DNA from: Yersinia aldovae ATCC 35236
Lineage (GTDB): Bacteria > Pseudomonadota > Gammaproteobacteria > Enterobacterales > Enterobacteriaceae
Assembly: GCF_000173735.1 (NCBI RefSeq)
Contig: NZ_ACCB01000044.1
Location: forward strand, 1-33,947
DNA: 33,947 nt
Direction of reading: 5' to 3'
The translations under genes and the position numbers were made by a program. Under the pieces are notes generated by a model. The model was not told where the DNA came from. It saw nothing but the letters and a program-made list of their open reading frames with translations, and ran no database searches. Below, piece after piece: positions 1-8,627 of the stretch; position 1 is the stretch's first letter; each line of letters begins with the position of its first letter.

Positions 1-91
1 AGCTTACTTATTTTTTTAAGGTCAAGACCAGTAAGTGATTCGGGTAAGTGAACGTCGCGAACACCCCTGCGGCTTCAAGTACGAGGGAGGC
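1..91 (+). repeat. ERIC repeat, right-hand part, cut by the window edge
   Basis: This is the second half of an enterobacterial repetitive intergenic consensus element. It shows the AGCTTAC block at the edge, AAGTAAGTG-like and GATTCGGGTAAGTGAACG blocks at about 29-52, and a CTTCAAGTACGAGGG end at 73-87. Between the first two blocks lies an extra stretch of about 20 bases; the copy at 9364-9580 has a similar one at the same place. The far end has drifted from the usual GGGTATA to GGGAGGC, and that end now forms the ribosome binding site of nrdG. Confidence 0.8.
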
Positions 92-98
92 ACTGATT

Positions 99-563
99 AT
101 GAATTATCATCAATATTATAGCGTCGACGTTATCAACGGCCCTGGCACTCGCTGTACGCTGTTTGTCTCTGGCTGCGTACACGAATGTGTGGGTTGTTAT
201 AACAAAAGCACCTGGCGGCTGAATTCGGGTAAGCCATTTACCCAAGAAATGGAAGATAAAATCATAGCGGATCTGAACGATCCTCGTATCCACCGGCAAG
301 GGTTATCCCTCTCCGGCGGTGACCCGCTGCATCCACAAAATCTGTCCGCCATTCTGCAACTGGTCAAACGCGTACGCCAGGAGTGCGACGGTAAAGATAT
401 TTGGGTCTGGACTGGCTATACAATGGCTGAACTGACCGCCGACCAACAGCAAGTGGTTGATTTAATCAATGTGCTGGTCGATGGCAAATTTGTGCAAGAC
501 CTAAAAGACCCATCGCTTATTTGGCGCGGTAGCGATAACCAGGTTATCCATCACCTGCGGTAA
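99..563 (+). CDS. nrdG: Anaerobic ribonucleoside-triphosphate reductase activating protein (radical SAM)
   Basis: NrdG is a radical-SAM activase that installs the glycyl radical on the anaerobic reductase NrdD, so that deoxyribonucleotides can be made without oxygen. The 154-residue product matches the usual length and nearly the whole E. coli sequence. The iron-sulphur cluster motif CX3CX2C is at C26, C30 and C33, and a GGDPLHP segment follows near residue 80. I chose the ATG at 99, giving MNYHQYY as in E. coli; an in-frame start at 48 would only add residues read from the ERIC repeat. The Shine-Dalgarno GAGGGAGG at 83-90 lies eight bases upstream and comes from the ERIC end. nrdD would be expected to the left, outside the window. 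Confidence 0.96.
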   Translation: MNYHQYYSVDVINGPGTRCTLFVSGCVHECVGCYNKSTWRLNSGKPFTQEMEDKIIADLNDPRIHRQGLSLSGGDPLHPQNLSAILQLVKRVRQECDGKDIWVWTGYTMAELTADQQQVVDLINVLVDGKFVQDLKDPSLIWRGSDNQVIHHLR

Positions 564-572
564 TTTATTTTA

Positions 573-606
573 GCCATTCTGTACACTCTCCCGCGTGCAG
601 AATGGC
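573..606 (+). terminator. Hairpin after nrdG, possible terminator
   Basis: GCCATTCTG (573-581) and CAGAATGGC (598-606) form a perfect nine-pair stem around a 16-base loop, ten bases after the nrdG stop. No T-run follows on the plus strand, so it may be a Rho-linked or mRNA 3'-end structure rather than a classical terminator. Confidence 0.35.
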
Positions 607-693
607 GGCTACTGCCCCTTAAATTCCTCACCTCTGAAAAACGGCTTATCACGCCGCAAGATTTCATCGTTCCGCCATCTCAGCTTAACCCTA

Positions 694-711
694 CTGTCAT
701 TAAAAACCGCC
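694..711 (+). promoter_or_regulatory. Possible Pho box upstream of phnF
   Basis: CTGTCAT (694-700) is a perfect half of the PhoB consensus and is followed by the AT-rich TAAA spacer, but the second half (705-711, AACCGCC) is poor. Another half-like heptamer, ATGACAA, lies at 747-753 on the opposite strand. C-P lyase operons are normally PhoB-controlled, so a site is expected in the 277-base gap before phnF. The call rests on one good half-site only. Confidence 0.25.
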
Positions 712-840
712 AGCATAGCGGGTGAGAAAACTTACTGGTTATCACCATGACAATCCGCCACCTGCTCATCAGTATTGCTCCTTGTGTTTCATTGTGGATG
801 GCCGTCAGACGTGATGATGCGCACAGAGGGGTTATTTGCC

Positions 841-1566
841 ATGCACTTATCTAGACCACCGACCAGTTATCCCACCCGCTATCAACAAATTGCGGCCCAA
901 TTAGAACAGGAGCTGCGCGGTGCTTATCGCTGCGGGGATTATCTGCCGTCTGAACAGCAGTTAGCCGAACGTTATCAGGTCAATCGCCATACCCTGCGTC
1001 GGGCGGTCGATGAATTGGTCGAACGCGGCTGGCTGCAACGTCGGCAAGGTATCGGCATTTTGGTGTTAATGCGCCCTTATGACTACCCGCTGCGTGCCAA
1101 TGCGCGCTTTAGCCAAAACGTATTAGATCAGGGTAGTGACCCCACCAGTGAGCGCTTACTCGCCGTCTTACGCCCGTGCATTGAGCATGTTGCCAAAGCG
1201 CTGTCATTGGATGAAGGGACGACAGTGATTCATTTACGCACCTTGCGGCGAGTCAATGGTGTACCGGTCTGCGTTATCGATCACTACCTGCCGGATTTGA
1301 GTTGGTGGCCCGCGTTGCAGCAGTTTAACGCCGGTTCACTACATCAATTCATCAGCCAACATCTGCAACAGCCTTTAAGCCGTAGCCAGACTCGTATTAG
1401 CGCACGCCGTGCTCAGGCCAAAGAGAGCCGTTTACTTGAGATTGCCACCCATGCGCCGCTGCTCTGTGTGCGCACCTTGAATATCCGTGTTGATAGCCAG
1501 CAGGTGGCGGAGTACTCCGTCAGCCTGACGCGCGCCGACATGATTGAACTGACCATGGAGCACTAA
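841..1566 (+). CDS. phnF: GntR-family transcriptional regulator PhnF
   Basis: PhnF is a GntR/HutC-type regulator carried in C-P lyase operons, with an N-terminal winged helix and a C-terminal UTRA effector domain. The product has 241 residues, as in E. coli. The helix-turn-helix covers about residues 30-75 (LPSEQQLAERYQVNRHTLRR) and the UTRA region runs from about 95 to the end (RTLRRVNG, AEYSVSLTRAD). The ATG at 841 gives MHLSRPPTSYPTRYQ and has GAGGGG at about 826-831 upstream; an in-frame start at 775 would add unmatched residues. The stop at 1566 abuts the phnG start at 1567, so it is the first gene of the phn transcript here. In E. coli phnCDE precede it; they do not here. Confidence 0.95.
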   Translation: MHLSRPPTSYPTRYQQIAAQLEQELRGAYRCGDYLPSEQQLAERYQVNRHTLRRAVDELVERGWLQRRQGIGILVLMRPYDYPLRANARFSQNVLDQGSDPTSERLLAVLRPCIEHVAKALSLDEGTTVIHLRTLRRVNGVPVCVIDHYLPDLSWWPALQQFNAGSLHQFISQHLQQPLSRSQTRISARRAQAKESRLLEIATHAPLLCVRTLNIRVDSQQVAEYSVSLTRADMIELTMEH

Positions 1567-2043
1567 ATGGAAAGTATCTCGAACACCCGGCAGGGCTGGA
1601 TGTCGGTGTTGGCCCACAGCCAACCGGCGCAATTGCTTGCACATTGGCAATCCTTGAATCTGGCACCGCAATATCAGGTGATCCGTGCGCCAGAGATTGG
1701 TTTGAGCCAATTACAGGCGCGAATGGGCGGCACTGGCCGCCGGTTTATTCTGGGCGATATGACCCTCACCCGCGCGGTAATCAAACTCAACCACAACACC
1801 GATATCTATGGTTACAGCTACATAGCCGGGCGCAATAAACCTCATGCAGAACTCTGCGCGCTATTAGATGCGTTATTGCAGCTTTCCACCCTTAATGGAC
1901 AACCAGCCGGTCTGAGTGAATTGCTGCTGAAAACCGTCATTCATCCTCTGGCGGCCATACAGCAGGAGCGGCGGGAATTGCGCGCTCGCGCTATCGCCAC
2001 CAGTAAAGTGGATTTCTTCACCCTGGTGCGAGGAGAAGACTAA
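1567..2043 (+). CDS. phnG: C-P lyase core subunit PhnG
   Basis: PhnG is a subunit of the PhnGHIJ core complex. With PhnI, PhnH and PhnL it takes part in coupling a phosphonate to the ribose of ATP with loss of adenine. The 158-residue product has the family pattern: RQGWMSVLAHS at the start, the EIGLSQLQARMGGTGRRF segment near residues 43-60, and a GYSYIAGRN block at about 85. It starts directly after the phnF stop, and its TAA overlaps the phnH ATG by one base (TAATG), showing translational coupling. No independent promoter is visible. Confidence 0.95.
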   Translation: MESISNTRQGWMSVLAHSQPAQLLAHWQSLNLAPQYQVIRAPEIGLSQLQARMGGTGRRFILGDMTLTRAVIKLNHNTDIYGYSYIAGRNKPHAELCALLDALLQLSTLNGQPAGLSELLLKTVIHPLAAIQQERRELRARAIATSKVDFFTLVRGED

Positions 2044-2624
2044 TGAGCCTATTAAACCATTTCGACCAGCCGGTTGATGATGCTCAGCACGCTTTTCGCC
2101 GTATTCTCAAGGCATTAAGCGAACCGGGAGTTGTCGTTTCACTGCCCCATGGCAGCGGCTGGCAGCCATTAAATCCCGCCACCACCAGCATCCTGCTGAC
2201 CCTGGTTGATCAGGAAACGCCGCTCTACCTGGATGAACCGCTCAACCATGATGTCGTGCAACAGAATATACGTTTTCATTGCGGAGCAATGCTGACAACC
2301 AGCATCAAAAATTCACTTTTTTCTTTATTTGACAATGAGATAAAAGAAGAACTCTTGATTAGCTGCCCGGTGGGTAATGAACTTTCGCCAGAGCACGCCA
2401 CCACCATCATTCTTCAGGCCACCAGTCTGCACCTGGGTGTACCTCTGCGCCTACGCGGGCCGGGCATTGAGCACCACCGCACAGTGGCTCCGCAATTGCC
2501 CTCTACCGTGCTGAATTACCTGCTTAACCGCCCGATCGCATTCCCTGCCGGCCTCGATTTTCTGTTGACCTGCGGCGAGAACCTAATGGCTATCCCACGA
2601 ACCACCCATGTGGAGGTGTGCTGA
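2043..2624 (+). CDS. phnH: C-P lyase core subunit PhnH
   Basis: PhnH is a core C-P lyase subunit related in fold to PLP-dependent transferases but lacking the cofactor; it is required for phosphonate breakdown. The product has 193 residues, near the usual length. The start MSLLNHFDQPVDDAQHAFR and the RLRGPGIEH segment near residue 140 are typical. The start codon overlaps the phnG stop and the TGA overlaps the phnI ATG. The stretch around 2310-2350 is locally AT-rich (NSLFSLFDNEIKEEL), but the frame is intact. Confidence 0.94.
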   Translation: MSLLNHFDQPVDDAQHAFRRILKALSEPGVVVSLPHGSGWQPLNPATTSILLTLVDQETPLYLDEPLNHDVVQQNIRFHCGAMLTTSIKNSLFSLFDNEIKEELLISCPVGNELSPEHATTIILQATSLHLGVPLRLRGPGIEHHRTVAPQLPSTVLNYLLNRPIAFPAGLDFLLTCGENLMAIPRTTHVEVC

Positions 2625-3736
2625 TGTACGTTGCCGTCAAAGGGGGCGAAAAAGCCATTGCGGCAGCCCATCAATTACTCGAACACCAGCGCCGTGGTGA
2701 TACACAGATCCCGGCTATCGATTGCGAACAGATTGAGCAACAGCTCGGTCTGGCGGTTGATCGGGTGATGACTGAGGGCGGTATCTATGATCGCGAACTG
2801 GCTGCATTGGCCATCAAGCAAGCCAGCGGTGATCTGGTCGAAGCGATTTTCCTGCTGCGCGCCTATCGCACCACCTTACCGCGTCTGGCGGTCAGCCAAC
2901 CGTTGGCAACTGACAATATGCGGCTGGAGCGGCGCATCTCCGCCATTTACAAAGATTTGCCCGGCGGGCAAGTGCTCGGCCCCACCTATGATTACACCCA
3001 TCGACTACTGGATTTCACCCTGCTGGCCGCAGGAGATGCCCCGCACGCGCTCAATCGCCGGGAAATATCGCCAGAAGCGGTATCGCAAAATAATTGCGCT
3101 CATGTGTTTGATTTATTAGCGCAAGAGCAATTAGCAAAAGTTGAGCAGGATGACGGCACCCCGCCGGAAGATATCACCCGCAACCCGCCGGTTTATCCGT
3201 GTAATCGCTCAGCCCGGCTGCAACAGCTGGTGCGCGGTGATGAAGGTTTCCTGCTGGCGCTGAGCTATTCCACCCAGCGCGGTTATGGCCGAACTCATCC
3301 ATTCGCCGCCGAGATCCGCACCGGCGAGCTGACCATTTCAATTGAGCCGGAAGAACTGGGATTTGCCATTGATATCGGTGAGATCTTACTCACCGAATGC
3401 GAAATGGTGAATGGTTTTGTCAGCCCGGCAGCAGAACCCCCGCATTTCACGCGCGGTTACGGTTTGGTATTGGGTCGTGGTGAGCGCAAAGCCATGTCGA
3501 TAGCCTTGATGGATCGCGCCTTGCAAAGCCGGGAATACGACGAAAATGTCGCCAGCCCGGCGCAAGATGAAGAGTTTGTGTTATCCCACGCCGACAATGT
3601 CGAAGCCGCCGGTTTTGTTTCTCATCTCAAACTGCCCCATTACGTTGATTTTCAAGCGGAGCTGGAGTTACTCAAGCGCCTGCGCCGTGAGCATTCATCC
3701 GCAGCCGCAGAACAACAGGAGCCGCGCCATGACTGA
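2624..3736 (+). CDS. phnI: C-P lyase core subunit PhnI
   Basis: PhnI is the nucleosidase subunit of the C-P lyase core; with PhnG, PhnH and PhnL it forms ribose-1-methylphosphonate 5-triphosphate from ATP and methylphosphonate. The product has 370 residues, a little longer than the E. coli protein; the extra residues are near 145-160 and at the C-terminus. The conserved MYVAVKGGEKAI start fixes the ATG at 2624; GGAGG at 2612-2616 is its ribosome binding site. A GTG at 2618 is in frame but badly placed. HFTRGYGLV and HADNVEAAGFVSHLKLPHY are further family blocks. It overlaps phnH by one base and phnJ by eight. Confidence 0.95.
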   Translation: MYVAVKGGEKAIAAAHQLLEHQRRGDTQIPAIDCEQIEQQLGLAVDRVMTEGGIYDRELAALAIKQASGDLVEAIFLLRAYRTTLPRLAVSQPLATDNMRLERRISAIYKDLPGGQVLGPTYDYTHRLLDFTLLAAGDAPHALNRREISPEAVSQNNCAHVFDLLAQEQLAKVEQDDGTPPEDITRNPPVYPCNRSARLQQLVRGDEGFLLALSYSTQRGYGRTHPFAAEIRTGELTISIEPEELGFAIDIGEILLTECEMVNGFVSPAAEPPHFTRGYGLVLGRGERKAMSIALMDRALQSREYDENVASPAQDEEFVLSHADNVEAAGFVSHLKLPHYVDFQAELELLKRLRREHSSAAAEQQEPRHD

Positions 3737-4595
3737 GGTTCTCACCGGTTACAATCTGGGCTATCTGGACGAGCAAACCAAAAGAACATTACGCCGCGCG
3801 TTACTGAAAGCCGTGGCCATCCCCGGTTATCAGGTGCCATTCGGCGGCCGTGAGATGCCGATGCCTTATGGCTGGGGCACCGGTGGCATTCAGTTAACCG
3901 CCTGCCTGATTGGCCGTTACGATGTGCTGAAAGTGATCGACCAGGGAGCTGATGACACCACGAATGCGGTGTCGATCCGCCGCTTCTTCCAGCGGGTCAG
4001 CGGGGTGGCGACTACCGAAAAAACCACTGATGCTACCTTGATCCAGACCCGGCACCGCATTCCAGAAACGCCGCTGACCGAGGATCAGATCCTTATCTAT
4101 CAAGTGCCGATCCCAGAGCCGTTACGCTTTATTGAACCGCGCGAAACCGAGACACGCAAAATGCATGCGCTGGAGGAATACGGCGTGATGCAGGTGAAAT
4201 TGTATGAAGATATCGCTCGCTACGGCCATATCGCGACCACCTATGCTTATCCGGTGAAAGTGAATGATCGCTATGTGATGGATCCGTCGCCAATTCCGAA
4301 ATTTGATAATCCCAAAATGCACATGATGCCCGCGCTGCAACTGTTTGGGGCCGGTCGTGAAAAACGCCTTTATGCCCTGCCACCTTTTACCAAAGTGGAA
4401 AGTCTGGACTTCGACGATCACCCCTTTAGCGTGCAGCAATGGGATGAACCCTGTGCTTTGTGCGGCTCGCGCCACAGTTATCTCGATGAGGTGGTGATGG
4501 ACGATCAGGGCAGCCGGATGTTTGTTTGTTCGGATACTGATTTTTGCCAGCAGCAACTGGCGCAAGTAGCGGCACAAGAGGTAAATATTCAATGA
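3729..4595 (+). CDS. phnJ: Carbon-phosphorus lyase PhnJ (radical SAM)
   Basis: PhnJ cleaves the C-P bond of 5-phosphoribose 1-methylphosphonate, releasing the alkane and ribose cyclic phosphate. The 288-residue product is very close to E. coli PhnJ. The unusual radical-SAM cluster cysteines are at C242, C245 and C267, and the catalytic cysteine is C273 (CX2CX21CX5C). The glycine proposed to carry a radical is G33, in AIPGYQVPFGG. The ATG at 3729, inside the phnI tail, gives MTEVLTGYNLGYLDEQTKR, matching the family; readings starting further upstream are in the wrong gene. It ends in an ATGA overlap with phnK. Confidence 0.97.
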   Translation: MTEVLTGYNLGYLDEQTKRTLRRALLKAVAIPGYQVPFGGREMPMPYGWGTGGIQLTACLIGRYDVLKVIDQGADDTTNAVSIRRFFQRVSGVATTEKTTDATLIQTRHRIPETPLTEDQILIYQVPIPEPLRFIEPRETETRKMHALEEYGVMQVKLYEDIARYGHIATTYAYPVKVNDRYVMDPSPIPKFDNPKMHMMPALQLFGAGREKRLYALPPFTKVESLDFDDHPFSVQQWDEPCALCGSRHSYLDEVVMDDQGSRMFVCSDTDFCQQQLAQVAAQEVNIQ

Positions 4596-5398
4596 TCGTT
4601 GAACAAGTTATTTCACCATCCGCTGCTGTTCACCCGCTGTTGTCGGTGGAGAATCTTACCCATTTGTATGCGCCAGGTAAGGGGTTTAGTGATGTTTCTT
4701 TCCAACTGTATCCCGGTGAAGTGTTAGGGATTGTGGGTGAATCGGGTTCGGGTAAGACCACCTTGCTGAAATCCATTTCAGCCCGCCAGGCACCGCAGAA
4801 TGGGCAAATTTTTTATCGCCCTGATGCCCAATCAGCGGTTGATTTGTATCAGATGGCCGAAAGCCAACGCCGCCGTTTACTGCGCACCGAATGGGGCGTA
4901 GTGCATCAGCACCCACTCGATGGGCTGCGGCCACAAGTCTCGGCGGGCGGTAATATCGGCGAACGACTGATGGCTATTGGCCAACGCCATTATGGCGAGA
5001 TACGCCAACAAGCAGGCCGCTGGCTGGAAGATGTCGAGATCCCCTTATCCCGTCTTGATGACCTGCCCACCACCTTCTCCGGCGGCATGCAGCAGCGACT
5101 GCAAATTGCCCGCAATCTGGTGACACATCCGAAGCTGGTATTTATGGATGAACCGACTGGCGGTCTTGATGTGTCAGTGCAAGCGCGCTTACTGGATTTA
5201 CTGCGCAATCTGGTGGTGGAAATGCAATTGGCGGTGGTGATTGTCACCCATGACTTGGGGGTTGCCCGCTTATTGGCTAACCGGTTGCTGGTGATGAAGG
5301 AAGGCCAGGTGATCGAAAGCGGCCTGACTGACCGAGTGCTGGATGACCCGCACCATCCTTATACCCAGCTACTGGTTTCATCGGTATTACAAAACTGA
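4592..5398 (+). CDS. phnK: ABC-type ATP-binding subunit PhnK of the C-P lyase complex
   Basis: PhnK is an ABC ATPase that docks on the PhnGHIJ core rather than driving a transporter. The product has 268 residues. Walker A is GESGSGKTTLL near residues 49-59, the signature is TFSGGMQQR, and Walker B is LVFMDEPTGGLD. The start at 4592 overlaps the phnJ stop (ATGA). The first 13 or so residues before PLLSVENLTHLY are longer than in E. coli, where the protein begins near that point. A 13-base gap separates it from phnL. Confidence 0.95.
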   Translation: MIVEQVISPSAAVHPLLSVENLTHLYAPGKGFSDVSFQLYPGEVLGIVGESGSGKTTLLKSISARQAPQNGQIFYRPDAQSAVDLYQMAESQRRRLLRTEWGVVHQHPLDGLRPQVSAGGNIGERLMAIGQRHYGEIRQQAGRWLEDVEIPLSRLDDLPTTFSGGMQQRLQIARNLVTHPKLVFMDEPTGGLDVSVQARLLDLLRNLVVEMQLAVVIVTHDLGVARLLANRLLVMKEGQVIESGLTDRVLDDPHHPYTQLLVSSVLQN

Positions 5399-5411
5399 GT
5401 GAGAACTGACT

Positions 5412-6146
5412 ATGAGCGCCCTACAGCTGCCTATGCTACAAATGAAAGTTGAAAATCTCAGTAAAACCTTTGTGTTACACCACCAGCACGGTATTCGCCT
5501 GCCGGTGCTGCATCAAACTTCATTGGAAGTTGGCAGTGGTGAGTGTGTGGTGCTGCACGGCCATTCCGGCAGCGGAAAATCCACTCTGCTGCGCTCTTTA
5601 TATGCCAATTACTTACCCGACAGCGGCCATATCTGGGTGAAACATCAGGGAGAATGGCTGGATATGGTGAGCGCGCAAGCCCGGCAAATTATGGCGGTGC
5701 GCCGTCATACGGTGGGTTGGGTCAGCCAATTCTTACGGGTGATCCCACGAATCAGTGCATTAAATCTGGTGATGCAACCCCTGCTGGAATTAGGGGTTGA
5801 TCGGCAAATCTGCCAACAGCGGGCGCAGGATCTGTTGACGCGACTTAATGTGCCACCGCGGTTGTGGGATCTGGCCCCTTCTACCTTCTCCGGCGGCGAG
5901 CAACAGCGGGTTAATATCGCGCGAGGGTTTATTGTCGATTATCCCATTTTGCTGCTGGATGAGCCGACGGCTTCGCTCGATAGCACCAACAGCGCCGCTG
6001 TGGTCAGCCTGATTGATGAAGCTAAACAGCGCGGAGCCGCAATTGTCGGTATTTTCCATGATGAAAAAGTACGCAATCATGTCAGTGACCGCTTACTTAC
6101 CATGACACCGCCCCCCTCTCACGTCAGCGCAGAGATCCCATCATGA
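5412..6146 (+). CDS. phnL: ABC-type ATP-binding subunit PhnL of the C-P lyase complex
   Basis: PhnL is the second ABC ATPase of the pathway and is needed for forming the phosphonylated ribose intermediate. The product has 244 residues: Walker [12 protein letters not shown] near 49-59, signature TFSGGEQQR, Walker [14 protein letters not shown], and an H-loop near GIFHDE. It is about 18 residues longer than E. coli PhnL; an internal ATG at about 5433 would trim part of this. The last four bases overlap phnM (ATGA). Confidence 0.95.
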   Translation: MSALQLPMLQMKVENLSKTFVLHHQHGIRLPVLHQTSLEVGSGECVVLHGHSGSGKSTLLRSLYANYLPDSGHIWVKHQGEWLDMVSAQARQIMAVRRHTVGWVSQFLRVIPRISALNLVMQPLLELGVDRQICQQRAQDLLTRLNVPPRLWDLAPSTFSGGEQQRVNIARGFIVDYPILLLDEPTASLDSTNSAAVVSLIDEAKQRGAAIVGIFHDEKVRNHVSDRLLTMTPPPSHVSAEIPS

Positions 6147-7291
6147 TCTTCAACAACGTCAATCTTATTCTTGAGGATCAGGTGGTCAGCGGATCACTGG
6201 AAATCCACCAAGGGGTGATCCGCAGTTATAGTGATCGTCCGACACAACTTTCAGCGGCAATTGATGGACAAAATAGCTGGTTGTTGCCGGGGTTGATCGA
6301 GCTGCATACCGATAATCTCGACAAGTTTTTTACCCCCCGCCCCAATGTGGATTGGCCAGCACATTCGGCCATGAGCAGCCACGATGCGCTAATGGTTGCC
6401 TGCGGCATCACCACCGTGTTGGATGCCGTGGCGGTTGGCGATGTGCGGGATGGCGGCCATCGGCTGGATAATCTGCAAAAAATGATTAACGCCGTGGTAG
6501 AGAGCCAGCGGTCAGGATTGAATCGAGCCGAACATCGAATTCATTTGCGCTGTGAATTACCCCATGACAGCACCTTGCCACTGTTTGAAGAACTGATGAT
6601 GCAGCCAGAACTTTCATTGGTATCTCTGATGGATCACTCACCGGGCCAGCGCCAGTTCGCTTCACGCGCCAAGTATCGTGAATATTACCAGGGTAAGTAT
6701 CACCTTAACGATCAGCAAATGGCAGAGTTTGAAGAAGAGCAAATCAGCCTATCCGCCCGCTGGTCGGGGCAGAATCGACAGGCCATTGCCGCTCATTGTC
6801 GTCAGCGGGGAATAACTTTGGCCAGCCATGACGATGCCACCGCTGAACATGTGGCGGAATCACAGGCATTGGGCAGTGTCATTGCTGAATTCCCCACCAC
6901 CGAAGTGGCGGCCAGAGCCTCACATCAGCATGGGTTACAGGTATTGATGGGCGCGCCCAATATTGTGCGCGGTGGCTCCCATTCAGGCAATGTCGCCGCA
7001 CACCAACTGGCATCACTGAGCGTATTGGATATCTTATCATCCGATTATTACCCCGCCAGCCTGCTGGATGCCGCATTCCGTATCGCGCATGACGAGAGCA
7101 ACAGCTTCACCTTAGCGCAAGCGGTCAATCTGGTGACACATAACCCGGCCAGAGCTTTAGGGTTAGCGGATCGCGGCGTGATTGCCGAAGGTAAGCGAGC
7201 TGATTTGATATTGGCGCGCACCCATAAGGGTTCACACCATCAGCATGTGTATGTGCAAAACGTCTGGCGGCAGGGAATACAGGTGTTCTGA
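6143..7291 (+). CDS. phnM: Alpha-D-ribose 1-methylphosphonate 5-triphosphate diphosphatase PhnM
   Basis: PhnM is an amidohydrolase-fold enzyme that removes pyrophosphate from ribose-1-phosphonate 5-triphosphate to give the substrate of PhnJ. The 382-residue product has the metal-site segment [11 protein letters not shown] near residues 54-64, a [12 protein letters not shown] block, [12 protein letters not shown], and a C-terminal [12 protein letters not shown] typical of the superfamily. It overlaps phnL by four bases and phnN by one (TGATG). Confidence 0.96.
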   Translation: MIFNNVNLILEDQVVSGSLEIHQGVIRSYSDRPTQLSAAIDGQNSWLLPGLIELHTDNLDKFFTPRPNVDWPAHSAMSSHDALMVACGITTVLDAVAVGDVRDGGHRLDNLQKMINAVVESQRSGLNRAEHRIHLRCELPHDSTLPLFEELMMQPELSLVSLMDHSPGQRQFASRAKYREYYQGKYHLNDQQMAEFEEEQISLSARWSGQNRQAIAAHCRQRGITLASHDDATAEHVAESQALGSVIAEFPTTEVAARASHQHGLQVLMGAPNIVRGGSHSGNVAAHQLASLSVLDILSSDYYPASLLDAAFRIAHDESNSFTLAQAVNLVTHNPARALGLADRGVIAEGKRADLILARTHKGSHHQHVYVQNVWRQGIQVF

Positions 7292-7869
7292 TGGCGCGCT
7301 TAATCTATCTGATGGGCGCTTCCGGTGCAGGTAAGGATTGCCTGCTATCCGCGCTACGAGCGGCCATACCCACCAACGTTATGGTAGCGCATCGTTATAT
7401 TACCCGCGAAGCCCATGCGGGGGCTGAAAATCATATCGCATTGAGTGAACAGGAGTTTTTATTGCGCGCCGAACAGGGGCTGTTTGCGCTGTTTTGGCAG
7501 GCACATCAGCATCATTATGGAGTAGGAATTGAGATTGATATCTGGCTACAACACGGGTTGGATGTGGTGGTCAATGGATCCCGAGCCTACTTACCCGAAG
7601 CCCAGCTGCGCTATCACCACCAATTACTGCCACTGTGCCTGACCGTTTCACCGGCAATTTTGGCCCAACGTTTACTGCAACGTGGGCGTGAGAACAGTGA
7701 GCAAATCCAGGCGCGTTTACAGCGGGCGCAACATTATCAACAGCAACTGCCGGTTAACTGCCAGCGACTTTGTAATGATGGCGAACTGCACCACACGCTG
7801 GGGCAATTACAGCAATTGCTGGCAACGCCCGCCACAACACAGCAGGAGGGGAATCAAGAATGGAACTAA
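7291..7869 (+). CDS. phnN: Ribose 1,5-bisphosphate phosphokinase PhnN
   Basis: PhnN phosphorylates ribose 1,5-bisphosphate to PRPP, feeding the phosphonate-derived sugar into nucleotide synthesis. The product has 192 residues with a guanylate-kinase-like P-loop GASGAGKD at residues 9-16 and the [19 protein letters not shown] segment near 35-52. The start overlaps the phnM stop. The C-terminal ten bases overlap phnP, whose ribosome binding site AGGAGG lies inside phnN. Confidence 0.94.
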   Translation: MARLIYLMGASGAGKDCLLSALRAAIPTNVMVAHRYITREAHAGAENHIALSEQEFLLRAEQGLFALFWQAHQHHYGVGIEIDIWLQHGLDVVVNGSRAYLPEAQLRYHHQLLPLCLTVSPAILAQRLLQRGRENSEQIQARLQRAQHYQQQLPVNCQRLCNDGELHHTLGQLQQLLATPATTQQEGNQEWN

Positions 7870-8624
7870 CATTGTTAGGAACCGGATGCGCCCAACAGGT
7901 GCCGGTGTTTGGTTGTCAGTGTGTAGTTTGCGCCAAAGCCAGATTACAACCCGCGCTGCGCCGTCAACCTTGCAGTGCAATGTTGCGTTATCAGGGGGAA
8001 ACGACCTTGATTGATGCCGGGTTGCCAGCACTGGATCAACTGTTTGCTGGAGGGGAAATTCAGCGTTTTTTGCTTACACATTACCACATGGATCACGTTC
8101 AGGGGTTATTTCCGTTACGTTGGGGGTGTGGAAATGCGATCCCGGTGTACGGGCCGCCAGATCCTGATGGCTGCGACGATCTGTATAAGCATCCGGGCAT
8201 ATTGGCTTTTCAGCCGCCACTCAGCGCATTTCACCCGATTCAATTTGGCGATTTACGGGTTACGCCTGTGCCCCTCAATCACTCAAAAATCACCTTCGGT
8301 TACCTGCTGCAAAGCCCTAACCGAACTATCGCCTATCTCACCGACACCATTGGGTTACCCGCTGATAGCGCGCTATTTTTAGCCAGTAAGAATATTGATT
8401 TATTAATACAAGATTGCAGCCATCCGCCACATCATCTTGCCCCACACCGTTCGCCGCCACGTAATCATAATGATGTGACAATGGCCCTCGCTATCAGTGA
8501 GTTACTAAAACCGGCAGCCACCTTGCTGACCCATATCAGCCACCAATTAGATACCTGGGCGCTCGACAACACACTGCCCGACGGCGTCACCATCGCGCAG
8601 GATAATCAGGTAATTAGCTTATAA
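7860..8624 (+). CDS. phnP: Phosphoribosyl 1,2-cyclic phosphate phosphodiesterase PhnP
   Basis: PhnP is a metallo-beta-lactamase-fold enzyme that opens the cyclic phosphate made by PhnJ, giving ribose 1,5-bisphosphate. The 254-residue product carries the metal-binding motif THYHMDH at residues 73-79 and N-terminal cysteines C19, C21 and C24 that fit the extra structural zinc site of PhnP. HNDVTMA lies near the C-terminus. The ATG at 7860 overlaps phnN and has AGGAGG just upstream. In E. coli phnO lies between phnN and phnP; it is absent here. The stop is three bases from the convergent yraR stop, and no terminator is visible between them. Confidence 0.95.
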   Translation: MELTLLGTGCAQQVPVFGCQCVVCAKARLQPALRRQPCSAMLRYQGETTLIDAGLPALDQLFAGGEIQRFLLTHYHMDHVQGLFPLRWGCGNAIPVYGPPDPDGCDDLYKHPGILAFQPPLSAFHPIQFGDLRVTPVPLNHSKITFGYLLQSPNRTIAYLTDTIGLPADSALFLASKNIDLLIQDCSHPPHHLAPHRSPPRNHNDVTMALAISELLKPAATLLTHISHQLDTWALDNTLPDGVTIAQDNQVISL

Positions 8625-8627
8625 TGA

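Noticed and set aside
48-98. Longer nrdG with start at 48
   Set aside because: The added residues come from the ERIC repeat, lack a ribosome binding site and are not found in NrdG.
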